From Saprospirales bacterium (GTDB lineage: Bacteria > Bacteroidota > Bacteroidia > Chitinophagales > JADIYW01), in contig JADJSS010000013.1 in NCBI GenBank assembly GCA_016711605.1, positions 1 to 26,116 on the forward strand: DNA of 26,116 nt. The letters run 5' to 3'. Position 1 is the stretch's first letter. Each line of letters begins with the position of its first letter. Under the pieces are notes generated by a model that was not told the DNA's origin, did not search any database, and saw nothing but the letters and a program-made list of their open reading frames with translations. Below are positions 16,074 to 26,078 of this stretch, piece by piece. The position numbers and the translations under genes were made by a program.

Positions 16074-17868
16074 TTAGTTTAAGTCTCCACGTAGTTTTCT
16101 GTATCGTTTACGTGCTTCAACAGCAAAAAGTACTATCTTTATATTCTAGAATAATTTTTCCGTACATAGTTTTTGCTTTTTCATCATCGTTTAAATAATT
16201 TTGATATATTTCTGCTAAATAAAAAATGGCATTATCACCTAAAATATCAGTTGCATAATTATCAATAATTTTTTGCAAATAACTGGATGCCTTATCATAA
16301 TTTTGTCGTGTTTTTTCAATTTTATATTTTAGATATAAGATGTCATCTTCTAACGATGAACCTACATAATTTTTTGCAATATCGTTCAGCGTGTCTTCTG
16401 CTTCATCTAGTCTATTTTGATAACGCAACAAATCTGCTTTTGCAAATTTTAGCATTGGATAATCTATAGTATCAGAATTTAAATTATCTAAAATAAAAAC
16501 AGATAAATCAATGGCATCGTTTGAGATTAATTCTGAAGTGGATGCCTTTAAAATTTTTAATTGTGTTTGCGACCACTCGAAATCGCCTTTATAATATGAT
16601 AGCTTGGCGTTTCTGAATTTGCTTCTTCGCCAATTGGATTTCCTTTTTGTTCTTTCTCAACTTGTGTGTATAATAGAATACTTTCCCAATATTGATCGGC
16701 AATTAAATAATAATCGCCTAAATATATTTTTGCTTTTGATAGTAATTCTTTCGGTGTTCTGGTGTTCTCAACAATTGGAACAATACGATTAATAGCTGAA
16801 TCAATTTCATGAATATACAATGCTTCTAGCTGCGATAATTCTAGTGTTGCATTAACAACGGTATAGTCATTTTTAAACGCATTTATAAATTGTATGTATG
16901 TATGTTTTAATTGTTCTAAATCATTTTTATTATATCGTGTAGTTGCTACTATTTGATCTCGTTGTACATTAATTAACTCTAAATTTGCCGTCACAAACCA
17001 AGGATATGAATTGCCTTTATTTACTACATATTGATATCCTTTTATAGCAACGTCATAGTTTTTCTGTTCTGCTGCAATTTTAGAAATATTACGAACGTTT
17101 TCGCCATCTTCATTACGCAACATATCCAATGATTTTGCTTGTAATAACGCTGCATCAAAATCTTTGCGTTGCATATATAACCAAACTAGTAAATCTTGAT
17201 ATACATATTGTGATTTATTGGTTTGAGTTCTTTAAGTAATTCTTTTTCTAATGCATCTTTTGTTTTTCGTTACTTAATGCTTTTGTAATCCATTCTCAAT
17301 AATAGTTAAATTTGTTGCTTTGTATGGAGCTTCCTCTAAATAGGCAATCATCATACTATTGAAATCATTTTTAATAAAATAAGTTTGCCATTTCTAGGTT
17401 AAATGCACCTTTATCTTTAAAATATCTTTTCCTTTTAAGTATGTTTTTGTGCGTATTCAATTTGATTTATTTTTAAATTTTAAAGCAACTTCATTTATCG
17501 AATATCTATCTGCTTTTAATTCTTTAATAGTTTTATTAAACTGTTTGATAGCGTCTTCTTCTTTGTTTTGTTTTGCGTATAAACCACCTAAATCCAATAA
17601 ATAAACAGGATTGTTTTCGGATTGTTTGTACATCAATTTGGTAACTTTTTCTGCTTTATCAAAATCTTTTAGTTGAAGTAAAATATTGATATAATCTTCG
17701 TAGTATTCTTCTGGATTGATATTGAATAATTCTTGATAATATTCTGCAGCTTTTGCATATTCGCCATTTTGTAAAAATTGACGTGCTAAAAATGCATCAT
17801 AATTTGCGTCATCTTGTGCGTTCGACAAGCATGAAAAAAAAGCGATAGTATGAAAAAGATTTTTTCAA
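16074..17868 (-). CDS. Exported tetratricopeptide-repeat protein, many frameshifts
   Basis: The gene can be followed from about 17868 (a signal-like KKIFFILSLFF, then LSNAQDDANYDAFLARQFL) to the stop at 16074-16076 (VEARKRYRKLRGDLN). It covers about 598 residues of TPR helices: NGEYAKAAEYYQELFNINPEEYY, KDFDKAEKVTKLMYKQ, NPVYLLDLGGLYAKQNKEEDAIKQF, KNYDVAIKGYQYVVNKG, LSKAKIYLGDYYLIADQYWESILLYTQVEKE, NRLDEAEDTLNDIAKNY, DNAIFYLAEIYQNYLNDDEKAKTMYGKII. Frame changes occur near 17840, 17455, 17400, 17270, 17225, 16620, 16470 and 16125, but coding continues throughout. Large exported TPR proteins of this kind are common in Bacteroidota and are thought to scaffold envelope complexes; the partner here is unknown. 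The exact start is uncertain (a TTG, or an ATG lost to an indel). Confidence 0.8.
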
Positions 17869-18148
17869 TTCTGGTAAATTAACAACAAATACTGCAAAGT
17901 TTTTTTTTCGCAATGTTTACAGAGGTAAACATATCAAAATAGTGCTAAAAGGAAGTTTGTTTGGTTAAGAATTTCAAACTAATATTTTAAACTCAAAAAA
18001 TTTTAAGTTTAAACGCAAAGTTTGCAAGATTTTTTTTTTTAGATTAAGAGTTAAATTAAAAGCGCTTTGCATAAATAAAAAAAAATCTCTTTATTCTTTT
18101 CTCAAAATCTTCTTTAAAACTTTGTGTGAATTTTTAACTTTCTTTAAG
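17869..18148. repeat. Intergenic cluster of GCAAAG/CTTTGC elements
   Basis: This gene-free interval holds several related short elements: CTGCAAAG and CGCAATG near 17890-17920, AAACGCAAAGTTTGCAAGAT at 18011-18030, GCGCTTTGC at 18062-18070 and the inverted, degenerate counterpart AAAATCTTCTTTAAAACTTTGTGTG at 18104-18128. Long A and T runs separate them. The left and right copies could pair as a long imperfect hairpin, which might end transcription of the vanZ/gcvH unit. They resemble the element at 14854. Confidence 0.45.
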
Positions 18149-18519
18149 TTAAATTTTTTGAGAAAAAGTAATGCCAATACCAACACCTACACAATTTGCA
18201 ACAATATCAAACACATCAAAACTACGAAACTGTATAAATGATGATCCTTGTATAAATTCGATCAAAACTCCTTGAATTACACACAAAATAGTAGCAATAA
18301 CAAGTTGTTTTTGATTAGATGGAATAGTGAGTTTAATTCCATAAATAATTAAATAAAACAAGATGAAATATAGCGCAGCATGAACGATTTTATCGAAATA
18401 AATCTTATCGAGCCATCTTCTTTTGGCAATGTATTTCCGGCAAAAAGCACAGAAAAAATAATTCCAGACCATAAAATGGCTGGAATTAAACGTTTTATAA
18501 TTTTAGAATTGTGATTCAT
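18149..18519 (-). CDS. VanZ-family membrane protein, frameshifted
   Basis: VanZ-family proteins are small integral membrane proteins with four helices; their function in most bacteria is unknown. Reading from ATG at 18517-18519: MNHNSKIIKRLIPAILWSGIIFSVLFAGNTLP, then across an indel near 18410-18420 FDKIVHAALYFILFYLIIYGI, LVIATILCVIQGVLIEFIQGSSFIQFRSFDVFDIVANCVGVGIG. The 'DK--H---Y--L', 'G-LIE--Q' and 'R--D--D---N--G---G' motifs are the family signature. The length is about 123 residues. It lies 48 bases after gcvH on the same strand, and to my knowledge this pairing is common in Bacteroidota genomes. The frameshift splits the first membrane segment from the rest. Confidence 0.87.
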
Positions 18520-18567
18520 ATTTAGAACTTTTCTAAAGTTTTAAACTTTAAAAAGTTAGCATTCAAT

Positions 18568-18943
18568 TTAACCAATCAACGCTTGGTAAGCTGCAGCATC
18601 TAATAAATCTGCAATTTCATCTGGATTGGTGATTTTAATTTTAATCATCCATCCATCTTCATACGGTTTGCTATTTACCAATTCAGGTTTGCTTTTGGTG
18701 CTTCATTAAATTCTAATACTTCACCTGTAATTGGCATAAATAAATCAGAAACTGTTTTAACTGCTTCAACAGGACCAAAAATATCATTTTTGCTACTGTA
18801 CTACCAACGCAATCAATATCAACATAAATAATATCACCTAATTCGCCTTGCGCAAATGCAGTGATTCCTATTGTTGCTGTGTCGCCTTCAACACGTAACC
18901 ATTCGTGTTCTTTGGAGTATTTTAATTCTGATGGAATGCTCAT
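18568..18943 (-). CDS. gcvH: Glycine cleavage system H protein, frameshifted
   Basis: GcvH is the lipoyl-carrying shuttle of the glycine cleavage complex. It reads MSIPSELKYSKEHEWLRVEGDTATIGITAFAQGELGDIIYVDI, the classic start of the family. Across indels near 18785 and 18695 it continues DIFGPVEAVKTVSDLFMPITGEVLEFNEAPK, ELVNSKPYEDGWMIKIKITNPDEIADLLDAAAYQALIG. The lipoylated Lys is the one in VEAVKTVSD (codon 18756-18758). The total is about 125 residues, the normal size. Nothing suggests decay: every conserved stretch is present and only the frame shifts. It is first in a small operon with the VanZ-family gene. Some 296 bases of AT-rich sequence without a gene lie upstream. Confidence 0.94.
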
Positions 18944-19239
18944 GCTATTTTTTTTTACGAAAATAAGATTAATTAAAACAATATCGAAATTATGCGTGAA
19001 AAATAGTTATAAACTATAAATAAATTAATTTCTATCTGGTATTTAGTCTATAGTGATTTTACAAAATAATACCATTATTCAGTATAATTATTTGGATATG
19101 TCTAAAAACAAAATATAAATAATAAAAACCACAGATATAGAAAATATTATAAGATAACAAAATCAAAAAAATCATCTCGCAATCAGTTAATGCAATAAAT
19201 TTTAACAGTATACGTAATAAATAGCATAAAGTTGTAGTT

Positions 19240-20545
19240 TTATTTTCCTAATGCAATGGCATTTTGGAAGCCAGCTTTTGATCGTACTTTTTGTAATGTT
19301 AAATCAGCTTCTGAGCGTGAATTAAATCCTGTAATCCAAACTACATTTAATCCTTTATCATTTTTAAAACTTACAATTTTTCCTAATTCAGTAAATTGAT
19401 TTATTAAATTCCAATTTGGATTTAAATATGCACCCAATTGAATTGCACTACCATGTGTTGCTAACATTTCTGATTGTGTTTTAAATCCTATACTTTCTTG
19501 TGAAGAAACAGTTGAAACAATTGGTTTCTGAATTGGTGTAGAGTTAATAACAACTTTTGGTGTTTCAGTAACAACAACTTTTGGTGTTTCTGCAACTTGA
19601 TTATTTTGTGATAATTTTTCTTGAAGAAATTTTTCTTTCTCAGCAGCCAATTTTGCTTTTTCTAATGCTAAAGCTGCTCTGTCTTGTTCTAATTGGTCAA
19701 GAATTTTTGAGTTTCTAATTTTGCTTTAGATATTTCTTCATCTTTATTGTTTGCAATTGGATTAGCAGCAACTGGTTGTACAATAGGAATATTTTCTTTT
19801 GTAATTGAATTTACATTGTCAGTTTTGTTTTCAACGTTATTGTTAACAGATGTTGTTGTACTACTAATAGTAGTTGTATTTAAAGTTGTATTTTTGGGAT
19901 TTGATGTGTTATCATCAATTGCAAAGGTTGCTTCTTTAGGTTTTACTGTTTTACTTCTTCTACTTTAACACCTAAGTTTTCAAAATTTTTTTCTATTTTG
20001 TTTTTTTTTCTTCTACTGTTACCTCATGATTTGTAACTTTGTAAAGTTGTTAAATCTAGTTTTTTATAATGCCATTAGATGAATAAGTAAGCATATTGTC
20101 GTTTAATAAAACCAGGATTCGATTCATTGTTTACAGTATTTACAGATTTTCCTAAATTGGTTGGTTTGTTCCATTTTCCATTTTATAATCTGAAAAATAT
20201 AAATCTAAACCACCAGTTGAACCAGGTAAAGCTGCAACAAAATACATTCTCTTTTCACTTCCTTTGTCTAAGAGCGCAGGTTGTCCAACCTTATAAGTAC
20301 CTAGTAAACTCTTATTCATAGTGTAAGCAACCCATTTTTTATTTAACCAAGTAGCATGTAATACTTCAAACATTAATGTTTCTTCAATTGATTTTACATG
20401 TACAGGTATCTTATATGGAGGAATATTGTCGTTATATAATTCGAATGTTATTTCTTGCAAAAATGAATAATCACCATTTAATAATGAATTTGCCGAGAAA
20501 ATTTGAGTATAAAAAAATAAGCACGAAAGCAGTAAGTTTCTTCAT
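19240..20545 (-). CDS. Exported PD40-like protein with C-terminal SPOR domain, frameshifted
   Basis: The start at 20543-20545 opens a signal peptide (MKKLTAFVLIFF, then across an indel TQIFSANSLLNGDYSF). The N-terminal region EITFELYNDNIPPYKIPVHVKSIEE leads to a beta-propeller-like PD40 repeat: YFVAALPGSTGGLDLYFSDYKMENGTNQPI, joined to NLGKSVNTVNNESNPGF, NMLTYSSNG. A long Asn/Thr-rich low-complexity linker follows (about 19750-19990), then a coiled coil ALALEKAKLAAEKEKFLQEKL and a C-terminal SPOR domain with the usual plan (AIQLGAYLNPNW ... VVWITGFNSRSEADLTLQKVRSKAGFQNAIAL). SPOR domains bind denuded septal peptidoglycan, and PD40 repeats in Bacteroidota often accompany OmpA-like envelope proteins. 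An envelope protein touching the cell wall is the likely role. At least five indels split it. Confidence 0.75.
19549..19590. repeat. In-gene 24-base tandem repeat
   Basis: AACAACTTTTGGTGTTTC occurs at 19549-19566 and 19573-19590, a 24-base period inside the linker of the SPOR protein. It encodes two copies of a Thr-Pro-Lys-Val-Val unit. Confidence 0.75.
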
Positions 20546-20791
20546 TTTATTAATATTTATTGATATTTTTAATTAACTACAAAAATCTAACTTTAAATAA
20601 GCAAAATTGTGCTAAAGTTTTCCACACTATTGCATTAATATTATTTTCAATTATTACACCAAAAACTAAATCTTTGTTTGTATTAACTTTTTTTAGCATT
20701 TATTTTAAATAAACCGAAAGTTTTATTTAATTTGGAACTGATGAATTCCGCAAAGGAAATAGTAGTGTATTAAGTTAAGCTGAGCATAATA

Positions 20792-21661
20792 ATGGTATTA
20801 GTATTATTGCCATTGTATAATTTTGCTATAGGCGATTTGAGAATATCTGGTGCTCGACAAGCTGGCATGGGTTTGAATTCTATTGGCTTAATTAGCGTGT
20901 ATTCTGCTTATAACAATCAAGCTGCTGGCGCCTATCTAGAAAATCCATCGTTTGGTTTGTATTATTCACCAGTATTTGTAGGCACTGATGTAAAATAATA
21001 TTTCTGGTGTATTTGCCTATCCAATAAAAAGAAAAAGTGTCGGGACTATCGGCTTGTCAATCCATTATTTTGGATTTGCTGCTTTAATGAAAAAAAAAAT
21101 TGGACTATCGTATGCAATCAAATTGGCAAAATTTATTTCAATTGGTATGCAGCTAGATTATATTAACGCAACAATACAAGGATATGGTGCAAGAAATTTA
21201 GTAACTTTTGAATTAGGTATTTTTACTAGACCAATACCAGAATTGTCAATTGCATTACATGTTTACAATCCTGCGAAGATTGTTATTGACAAAGCTACTG
21301 GCGAAAAACTACCTACTGTTTTACGTGCTGGCGTTACCTACGAAGCTATAAAACGATTTTTATTTCAGTTCAAATCGATAAAGACTTCTCAAAAAAATTA
21401 GTCTTTAGAGCTGGTGTTGAATATACTTTAAAAGATTTAATTAGTTTCCTTGCAGGTGTGGCAACCGATCCTGTAACAGTTACATTTGGACTATGTGTAA
21501 AAATTAAACAAGTTTTAGGTATTGATGCAGAATTTTCCTATCAAGGCCAACTAGGATTTAGTCCGCATGTTGGCATTGTATATGAAATTAAAAAGAAAAA
21601 GAAAATACCATCTGCTATTCAAACAACTCCAACGGCAATTGAGAAAATTGCTCAACAATAA
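20792..21661 (+). CDS. Outer-membrane beta-barrel protein (PorV/PorQ-like), frameshifted
   Basis: After a hydrophobic N-terminal stretch (MVLVLLPLYNFAIGDLRI), the protein reads SGARQAGMGLNSIGLISVYSAYNNQAAGAYLENPSFGLYYSP, like the opening of PorV/PorQ and related barrels, where 'GARQAGMG-A--A--D-----NPAG' is the pattern. Alternating strands follow across indels near 20995-21055 and 21380: GLSIHYFGFAAL, GLSYAIKLAKFISIGMQLDYI, GIFTRPIPELSIALHVYNPAKI, LPTVLRAGVTYEAI, LVFRAGVEYTLKD, LGIDAEFSYQGQLGFSPHVGIVYEI. The true start is unclear, because the signal peptide may begin up to 20 bases upstream. It is divergent from the PD40/SPOR gene over about 245 bases. It ends before the hairpin at 21691. Confidence 0.72.
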
Positions 21662-21690
21662 CACCAGCTAGTAATCTACCAAATAAATAA

Positions 21691-21729
21691 ATGTTGAAAA
21701 AGTCTGATTACCTCAAACTTTCTCAACAT
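21691..21729. terminator. Bidirectional hairpin terminator
   Basis: ATGTTGAAAAAGT and ACTTTCTCAACAT pair over 12 of 13 positions around a 13-base loop, with a T-run at 21739-21747 on the + strand and A-rich sequence on the other side. It lies between two convergent genes and should end both transcripts. Confidence 0.65.
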
Positions 21730-21747
21730 AAATTAAGTTGTTTTTTT

Positions 21748-22315
21748 CTAATTATTTACATAGCCAAAATCTCCAACTGGGTCTAATAATGTATTGAAAT
21801 TCATTCCCAATAAAGATTGATTTGGTCTGTCATCTGTTGCACTCATTTCAAAACTATCAAAATCACAAATATCACCTTGTGTCAATGATGATCTCGTTGT
21901 AAATTGACCTGAAATTAACATTGAAACATAAGGATTGTTTGACATAGAAGCCATTCTATATGTTTGCGAAATTGAACTGGTTGTTCTTACAAAAACTGGC
22001 ACTGATATTACACCGCTGAACGTAAGTGATTTAGGCATACGCATCCAAAATTCTCTTAATCCTGAAGCATCACTTACAGCAATAGTAAAATTATACGTAG
22101 TATTAAACGGCAAATTAATGTCATCGTTTGTATAGCTCGAGTCAGAATAAAATGTTTTGGTAATATGTGGTCCAGAAAGATAAAAAAGTAAATTTTGGTT
22201 TTACAGTATCTACTGTTGCTGGATTATTTTTTCTGCACGAAATAGATAACAATGATAATATCAACATCATTAAAATAATCCTAATTGGTTGTTTGATTTG
22301 TTTTTTCATTTTCAT
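21748..22315 (-). CDS. Unknown lipoprotein, one frameshift
   Basis: Reading from ATG at 22313-22315 (a second ATG lies at 22307-22309): MKMKKQIKQPIRIILMMLILSLLSISC, a lipoprotein signal, with RKNNPATVD after the Cys. The frame changes near 22180 and continues SGPHITKTFYSDSSYTNDDINLPFNTTYNFTIAVSDASGLREFWMRMP to the stop at 21748. The DASGL stretch and the alternating strands suggest an immunoglobulin-like, DUF4625-type or cadherin-like sandwich (FTIAVSDASGL ... IPVFVRTTSS), but I cannot name the family. The end DICDFDSFEMSATDDRPNQS is acidic. It is probably a cell-surface protein. It shares a terminator hairpin with the convergent barrel gene, and is divergent from lepA over about 140 bases. 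Confidence 0.75.
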
Positions 22316-22442
22316 TATTTTTATTATGTCAAACTTAAACACAATCATTTTTACAACTGTTTTTAATGCGTATCTGGTCAATTTCAATTAGCATTCGTTA
22401 ATTTTTTACAATTTCTTGATTAAAAAATCTCATTTAATAGCT

Positions 22443-22450
22443 TATTTTTG
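22443..22450 (+). promoter_or_regulatory. Candidate -7 element just before lepA
   Basis: TATTTTTG matches the Bacteroidota TAnnTTTG -7 consensus. It ends only 4 bases before the lepA ATG at 22455, so if used it would give a leaderless or nearly leaderless message. No good -33 element is seen at the usual distance. Confidence 0.35.
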
Positions 22451-22454
22451 TAGA

Positions 22455-24233
22455 ATGGAAAATATTCGAAACTTCTGTATAATAGCACATATTGATCATG
22501 GCAAAAGCACGTTGGCTGATAGATTATTACAATTAACACATACCGTATCTGATAGAGATTTACAAGCACAGACATTGGATGATATGGATTTAGAACGTGA
22601 ACGTGGTATCACCATAAAAGCCATGCTATACAAATGGATTATGTTTTTAATGACAAAAATATTTTTTTTAATTTAATAGATACTCCAGGACACCGTTGAC
22701 TTCTCATATGAAGTTTCTCGTTCTTTAGCTGCTTGCGAAGGCGCTTTTATTGGTTGATGCAACACAAGGTATTCAGGCACAAACCATATCTAATTTATAT
22801 TTAGCCATCGAAAATGGATTAGAAATAATCCCAATCGTAAATAAAATTGATATGGATGGCGCCATGGTGGAAGAAGTAAAAGATCAAATTGTTGATTTAA
22901 TTGGTTGTAAACACGAAGATATTTTAGAAGCAAGTGGTAAAACAGGATTAGGTGTTGATTTAATTTTACCAGAAGTTATTAAAAGAATACCAGCTCCATC
23001 AGGCAGCGAAACCGAACCATTACAAGCATTGATTTTCGATTCAGTATTTAACCAATTTCGTGGTGTGATTGCTTATTTTAGAGTTGTAAATGGATGCATT
23101 AAAAAAGGCGATAAAGTGAAATTTGTAAACACTGCAAAGAATATTTTGCAGATGAAGTTGGCATTTAAAATGACACCAGAGCCACGTGCAGAAGTTAAGC
23201 TGGCGATATTGGTTATATCATTACAGGTATTAAAGTATCGAAAGAAATTAAAGTAGGAGATACTATTACGCATGTTGCTCGACCTTGTACAGATATTATT
23301 AAAGGTTTTGAAGATGTAAAACCAATGGTGTTTGCCGGTATTTATCCAATAGATAATGATGATTTTGAAGAGTTACGTGATTCACTAGAAAAATTGCAAC
23401 TAAATGATGCTTCGTTAGTTTGGGAACCTAGAAACATCCTTGGCGTTAGATTTGGTTTCCGTTGTGGTTTTCTCGGTTTATTGCATCTTGAAATTATACA
23501 AGAAAGATTAGAAACGTGAATATGATATGACCATCATAACCACGGTGCCAAACGTAACGTATTTTTGTTATACCAAGCAAAAGAAAAACTAACGATTAAC
23601 AATCCATCGGATTTGCCAGATCCAACATTTATTGATTATGTTGAAGAACCATTTATAAAAGCACAATTAATTACAAAACCAGAGTATGTTGGTGCGTTGA
23701 TGAAGTTGTGTATGGATAAACGTGGTATTTTAAAAAATCAAGTTTCTTATCTCCAACCAAAATTGAATTGCAATTTGAAATGCCATTAGCAGAAATTGTT
23801 TTTGATTTTTATGACAATTTAAAATCCATTTCAAAAGGATATGCTAGTTTTGATTATCACATGCATGATTTTAGAGAAAGTGATTTAGTAAAATTAGATA
23901 TAAAATTAAATGGCGAAAATGTAGATGCATTTTCTGCATTAATACATCGAAGTAAAGCATATCATTTCGGAAGCAGATTGTGTGAAAAGTTAAAAGATTT
24001 AATTCCGCGTCAACAATTTGTGATTGCAATACAAGCAGCCATTGGTGCAAAAATTATTGCACGCGAAACGATTTCAGCCATGCGAAAAGACGTAACTGCA
24101 AATGTTATGGTGGTGATATTTCTCGAAAACGAAAACTCTTGAAAAACAGAAAAAAGGTAAAAAACGTATGAGGCAAGTTGGCAACGTAGAAGTACCACAA
24201 GCATTTATGGCTGTGTTGAAGCTGAATGATTAG
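22455..24233 (+). CDS. lepA: Elongation factor 4 (LepA), broken by about ten indels
   Basis: LepA is a ribosome-bound GTPase of the translation-factor family, thought to act in initiation or ribosome remobilisation. GTPase motifs are read in order: AHIDHGKSTLADR (P-loop), LERERGITIK (switch I), DTPGH (about 22679-22693), NKIDMDGA. Later blocks are the EF4-like PRIPAPSGS, YFADEVG, KAGDIGYIITGIKVSKEIKVGDTITHV, PMVFAGIYPID, LGVRFGFRCGFLGLLHLEIIQERLE, and the C-terminal LepA domain with YASFDYHMHDFRESDLVKLDIKLNGENVDAFS, RQQFVIAIQAAIGAKIIARETISAMRKDVTA, then CYGGDISRKRKLL and GKKRMRQVGNVEVPQAFMAVLKLND. Indels lie near 22618, 22695, 22746, 23125, 23150, 23196, 23514, 23565, 23750, 24100 and 24140, most of them missing a base in a homopolymer. 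The expected 593-residue length is kept, so the functional gene is almost certainly intact in the organism. Confidence 0.95.
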
Positions 24234-24408
24234 AATATAACCCAATAACTTTTACCGTTTACTCATTAAAACTGCCATTTACTAATTGATGATTTTAAGC
24301 TCCTTTTATTGTTATAAATTTTAGATAGAATAATTATATGTAATTACTCTTTTATCTTAATATATATGGCTATATTTCTACTATATTGGATAACTAAATT
24401 TTACTACT

Positions 24409-26078
24409 ATGAAAAACTACCTTCAATTATCTTTATTTTTATAGTATTTAATGGAATAAAATTAAATGCACAAGATTGCAATCGAACTGTAAATGGAGTA
24501 AAATTTTCTATTACTTATACTGAACAAAACAGTGTTTTAAATATAAATTTAGGTTATGATGCAACTGAAACTACAAAAGAGGATACAGGTTGGTTTCCTT
24601 TATCATATGATGCTACTGCTCGTATGGTAAATGGAAAAACTGATACAACAAACATTTGGTTAATGCAATTAAATGGTGACATTAACGAATGTATATCCAA
24701 AAAACAATCCTTCTCAAAAAAAAGCTAAAGCATCAATAAATGGTTTTAATCCTAATAGTTTTATAACTGTAAAAGATAGTATGCAAATAAAAAATTTCTA
24801 TTTGATAAATATTAGTGATTTAACAATAAATACCAATATTAAAATAATTGAATTAAAGTATTTAAATATTTACAATAAAATACATCTTGATAGCGCTAAT
24901 ATTGCTTTTGATAAAAATACAAATTATGAATCATTCTCTTCTACTTTTGATAAAATAATTAAAAATGAACATCAAGCATTTTTAAAACTAAGAGGTATTG
25001 AAACTGTTAAAGTTGATATTTTTGCATGTTTACATTCGTATTATGATTCTAAAGAATTAAGAGATCAATTAAAGATAGCAGAAGATGCTCAATACAATGA
25101 AATTTTGGAGAATTAGCATTATCAAAAAAAAAAATAGATAAAATAGATTCTTATAAGAAAAATAGCCAACTCAAAAGATAATAAAATAAACGCTCTGAGG
25201 GACACGATTAAAATTTTAAAAGAAAAAGATAAAACCTAAAAGATACATCATCAGAAATCAAAGATCTTAAAAATGCAAAAAAGTGCGCAAAAAAGCAGTT
25301 AAAACAAGTTAATAATGATTTTGATACAATACCAATAAAAGTAAAAGAAGTAAAAGCAGATTTGATAGATGGATTTGTATGACGTACAGGTAATAGATGA
25401 AAACGATAATATATATTCAACAAGGAGAATGTTTACGTTAAAAGATATGAATGCAACTAAAACAATAAAATGTTATAAAGATTTAGTTGGCAAAGGAAAA
25501 AGAAAAGCAAAGAATGTAATTAAACAACCATATCTTGTTTTAACTGACGTATTAAAATTCAACCGAAAATCAGGAAGTTTATTTCGTCCCAAAATACTAC
25601 ACTGGATTTAATTGCAAATGATAAGGAAAAAAATCAAAAATAAAATTAGAACAAAGTTTAGCACCAAGTCAAGTTTTCCAAATAGCTGCTTACACCGATA
25701 TTTTAAGTTTAGCCAACCAACAAAAAATGGAATTTTGAATTAGAAATTGGTTCCGCTAATGTTCAACATCAAGACCCTTAGGAAAGTCTAATATAATTTT
25801 ATTTCATACGTTGCGTGAACGATTTATTTATCGCAAAATTTTCTGATTGAATGAAGAATTACATCTCGATGAACGTATCTATGAACAATCACCAATCACA
25901 AATAAAGATACAGTTAGAAACACAACTAATACAGAATATAATAAGCGGTATTCTGTATTAGATTTAACGTCAACGAAGCTTCTTAACGGCTGAATTAACT
26001 GTTGGTTTGCTGAATTACAGATGGTTTGGTTATAAAATAAAAGAACCACACAAAGGATATTTAAAACTTTATTTCTAG
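24409..26078 (+). CDS. Unknown secreted protein with coiled coil, badly frameshifted
   Basis: I do not recognise the family. The ATG at 24409 gives MKNYLQLSLFL, and after an indel near 24440 the signal ends LNAQDCNRTVNGVKFSITYTEQNSVLNINLGYDA. The first domain (GWFPLSYDATARMVNG, TTNIWLMQLNGDI) looks beta-rich. After an indel near 24690 it continues ASINGFNPNSFITVKDSMQIKNFYLINISDL, HLDSANIAFDKNTNYESFSSTF. A helical, charged coiled coil follows (KELRDQLKIAEDAQYNEILE, NKINALRDTIKILKEKDK, KKCAKKQLKQV; about 25045-25310). The next blocks are YDVQVIDENDNIYSTRRMFTLKDMNATKTIKCYKDL and YLVLTDVLKFNRKSG, ending LLNYRWFGYKIKEPHKGYLKLYF at 26076-26078. Ten or more indels break it, so it may be one 550-residue protein or two fused by my reading. 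It starts 176 bases after lepA. Confidence 0.6.

Noticed and set aside
18944..19239. Possible small gene or RNA upstream of gcvH
   Set aside because: Only AT-rich sequence with no convincing frame, hairpin or conserved promoter; nothing to report.
19747..19968. Plus-strand hydrophobic frame
   Set aside because: It is the antisense of the Asn/Thr-rich linker of the SPOR protein; the Val/Leu-rich product is a by-product of that composition.
750..26078. True pseudogenes or a decaying genome
   Set aside because: Motifs and lengths are preserved on both sides of each break, housekeeping genes are affected equally, and most breaks are in homopolymers.
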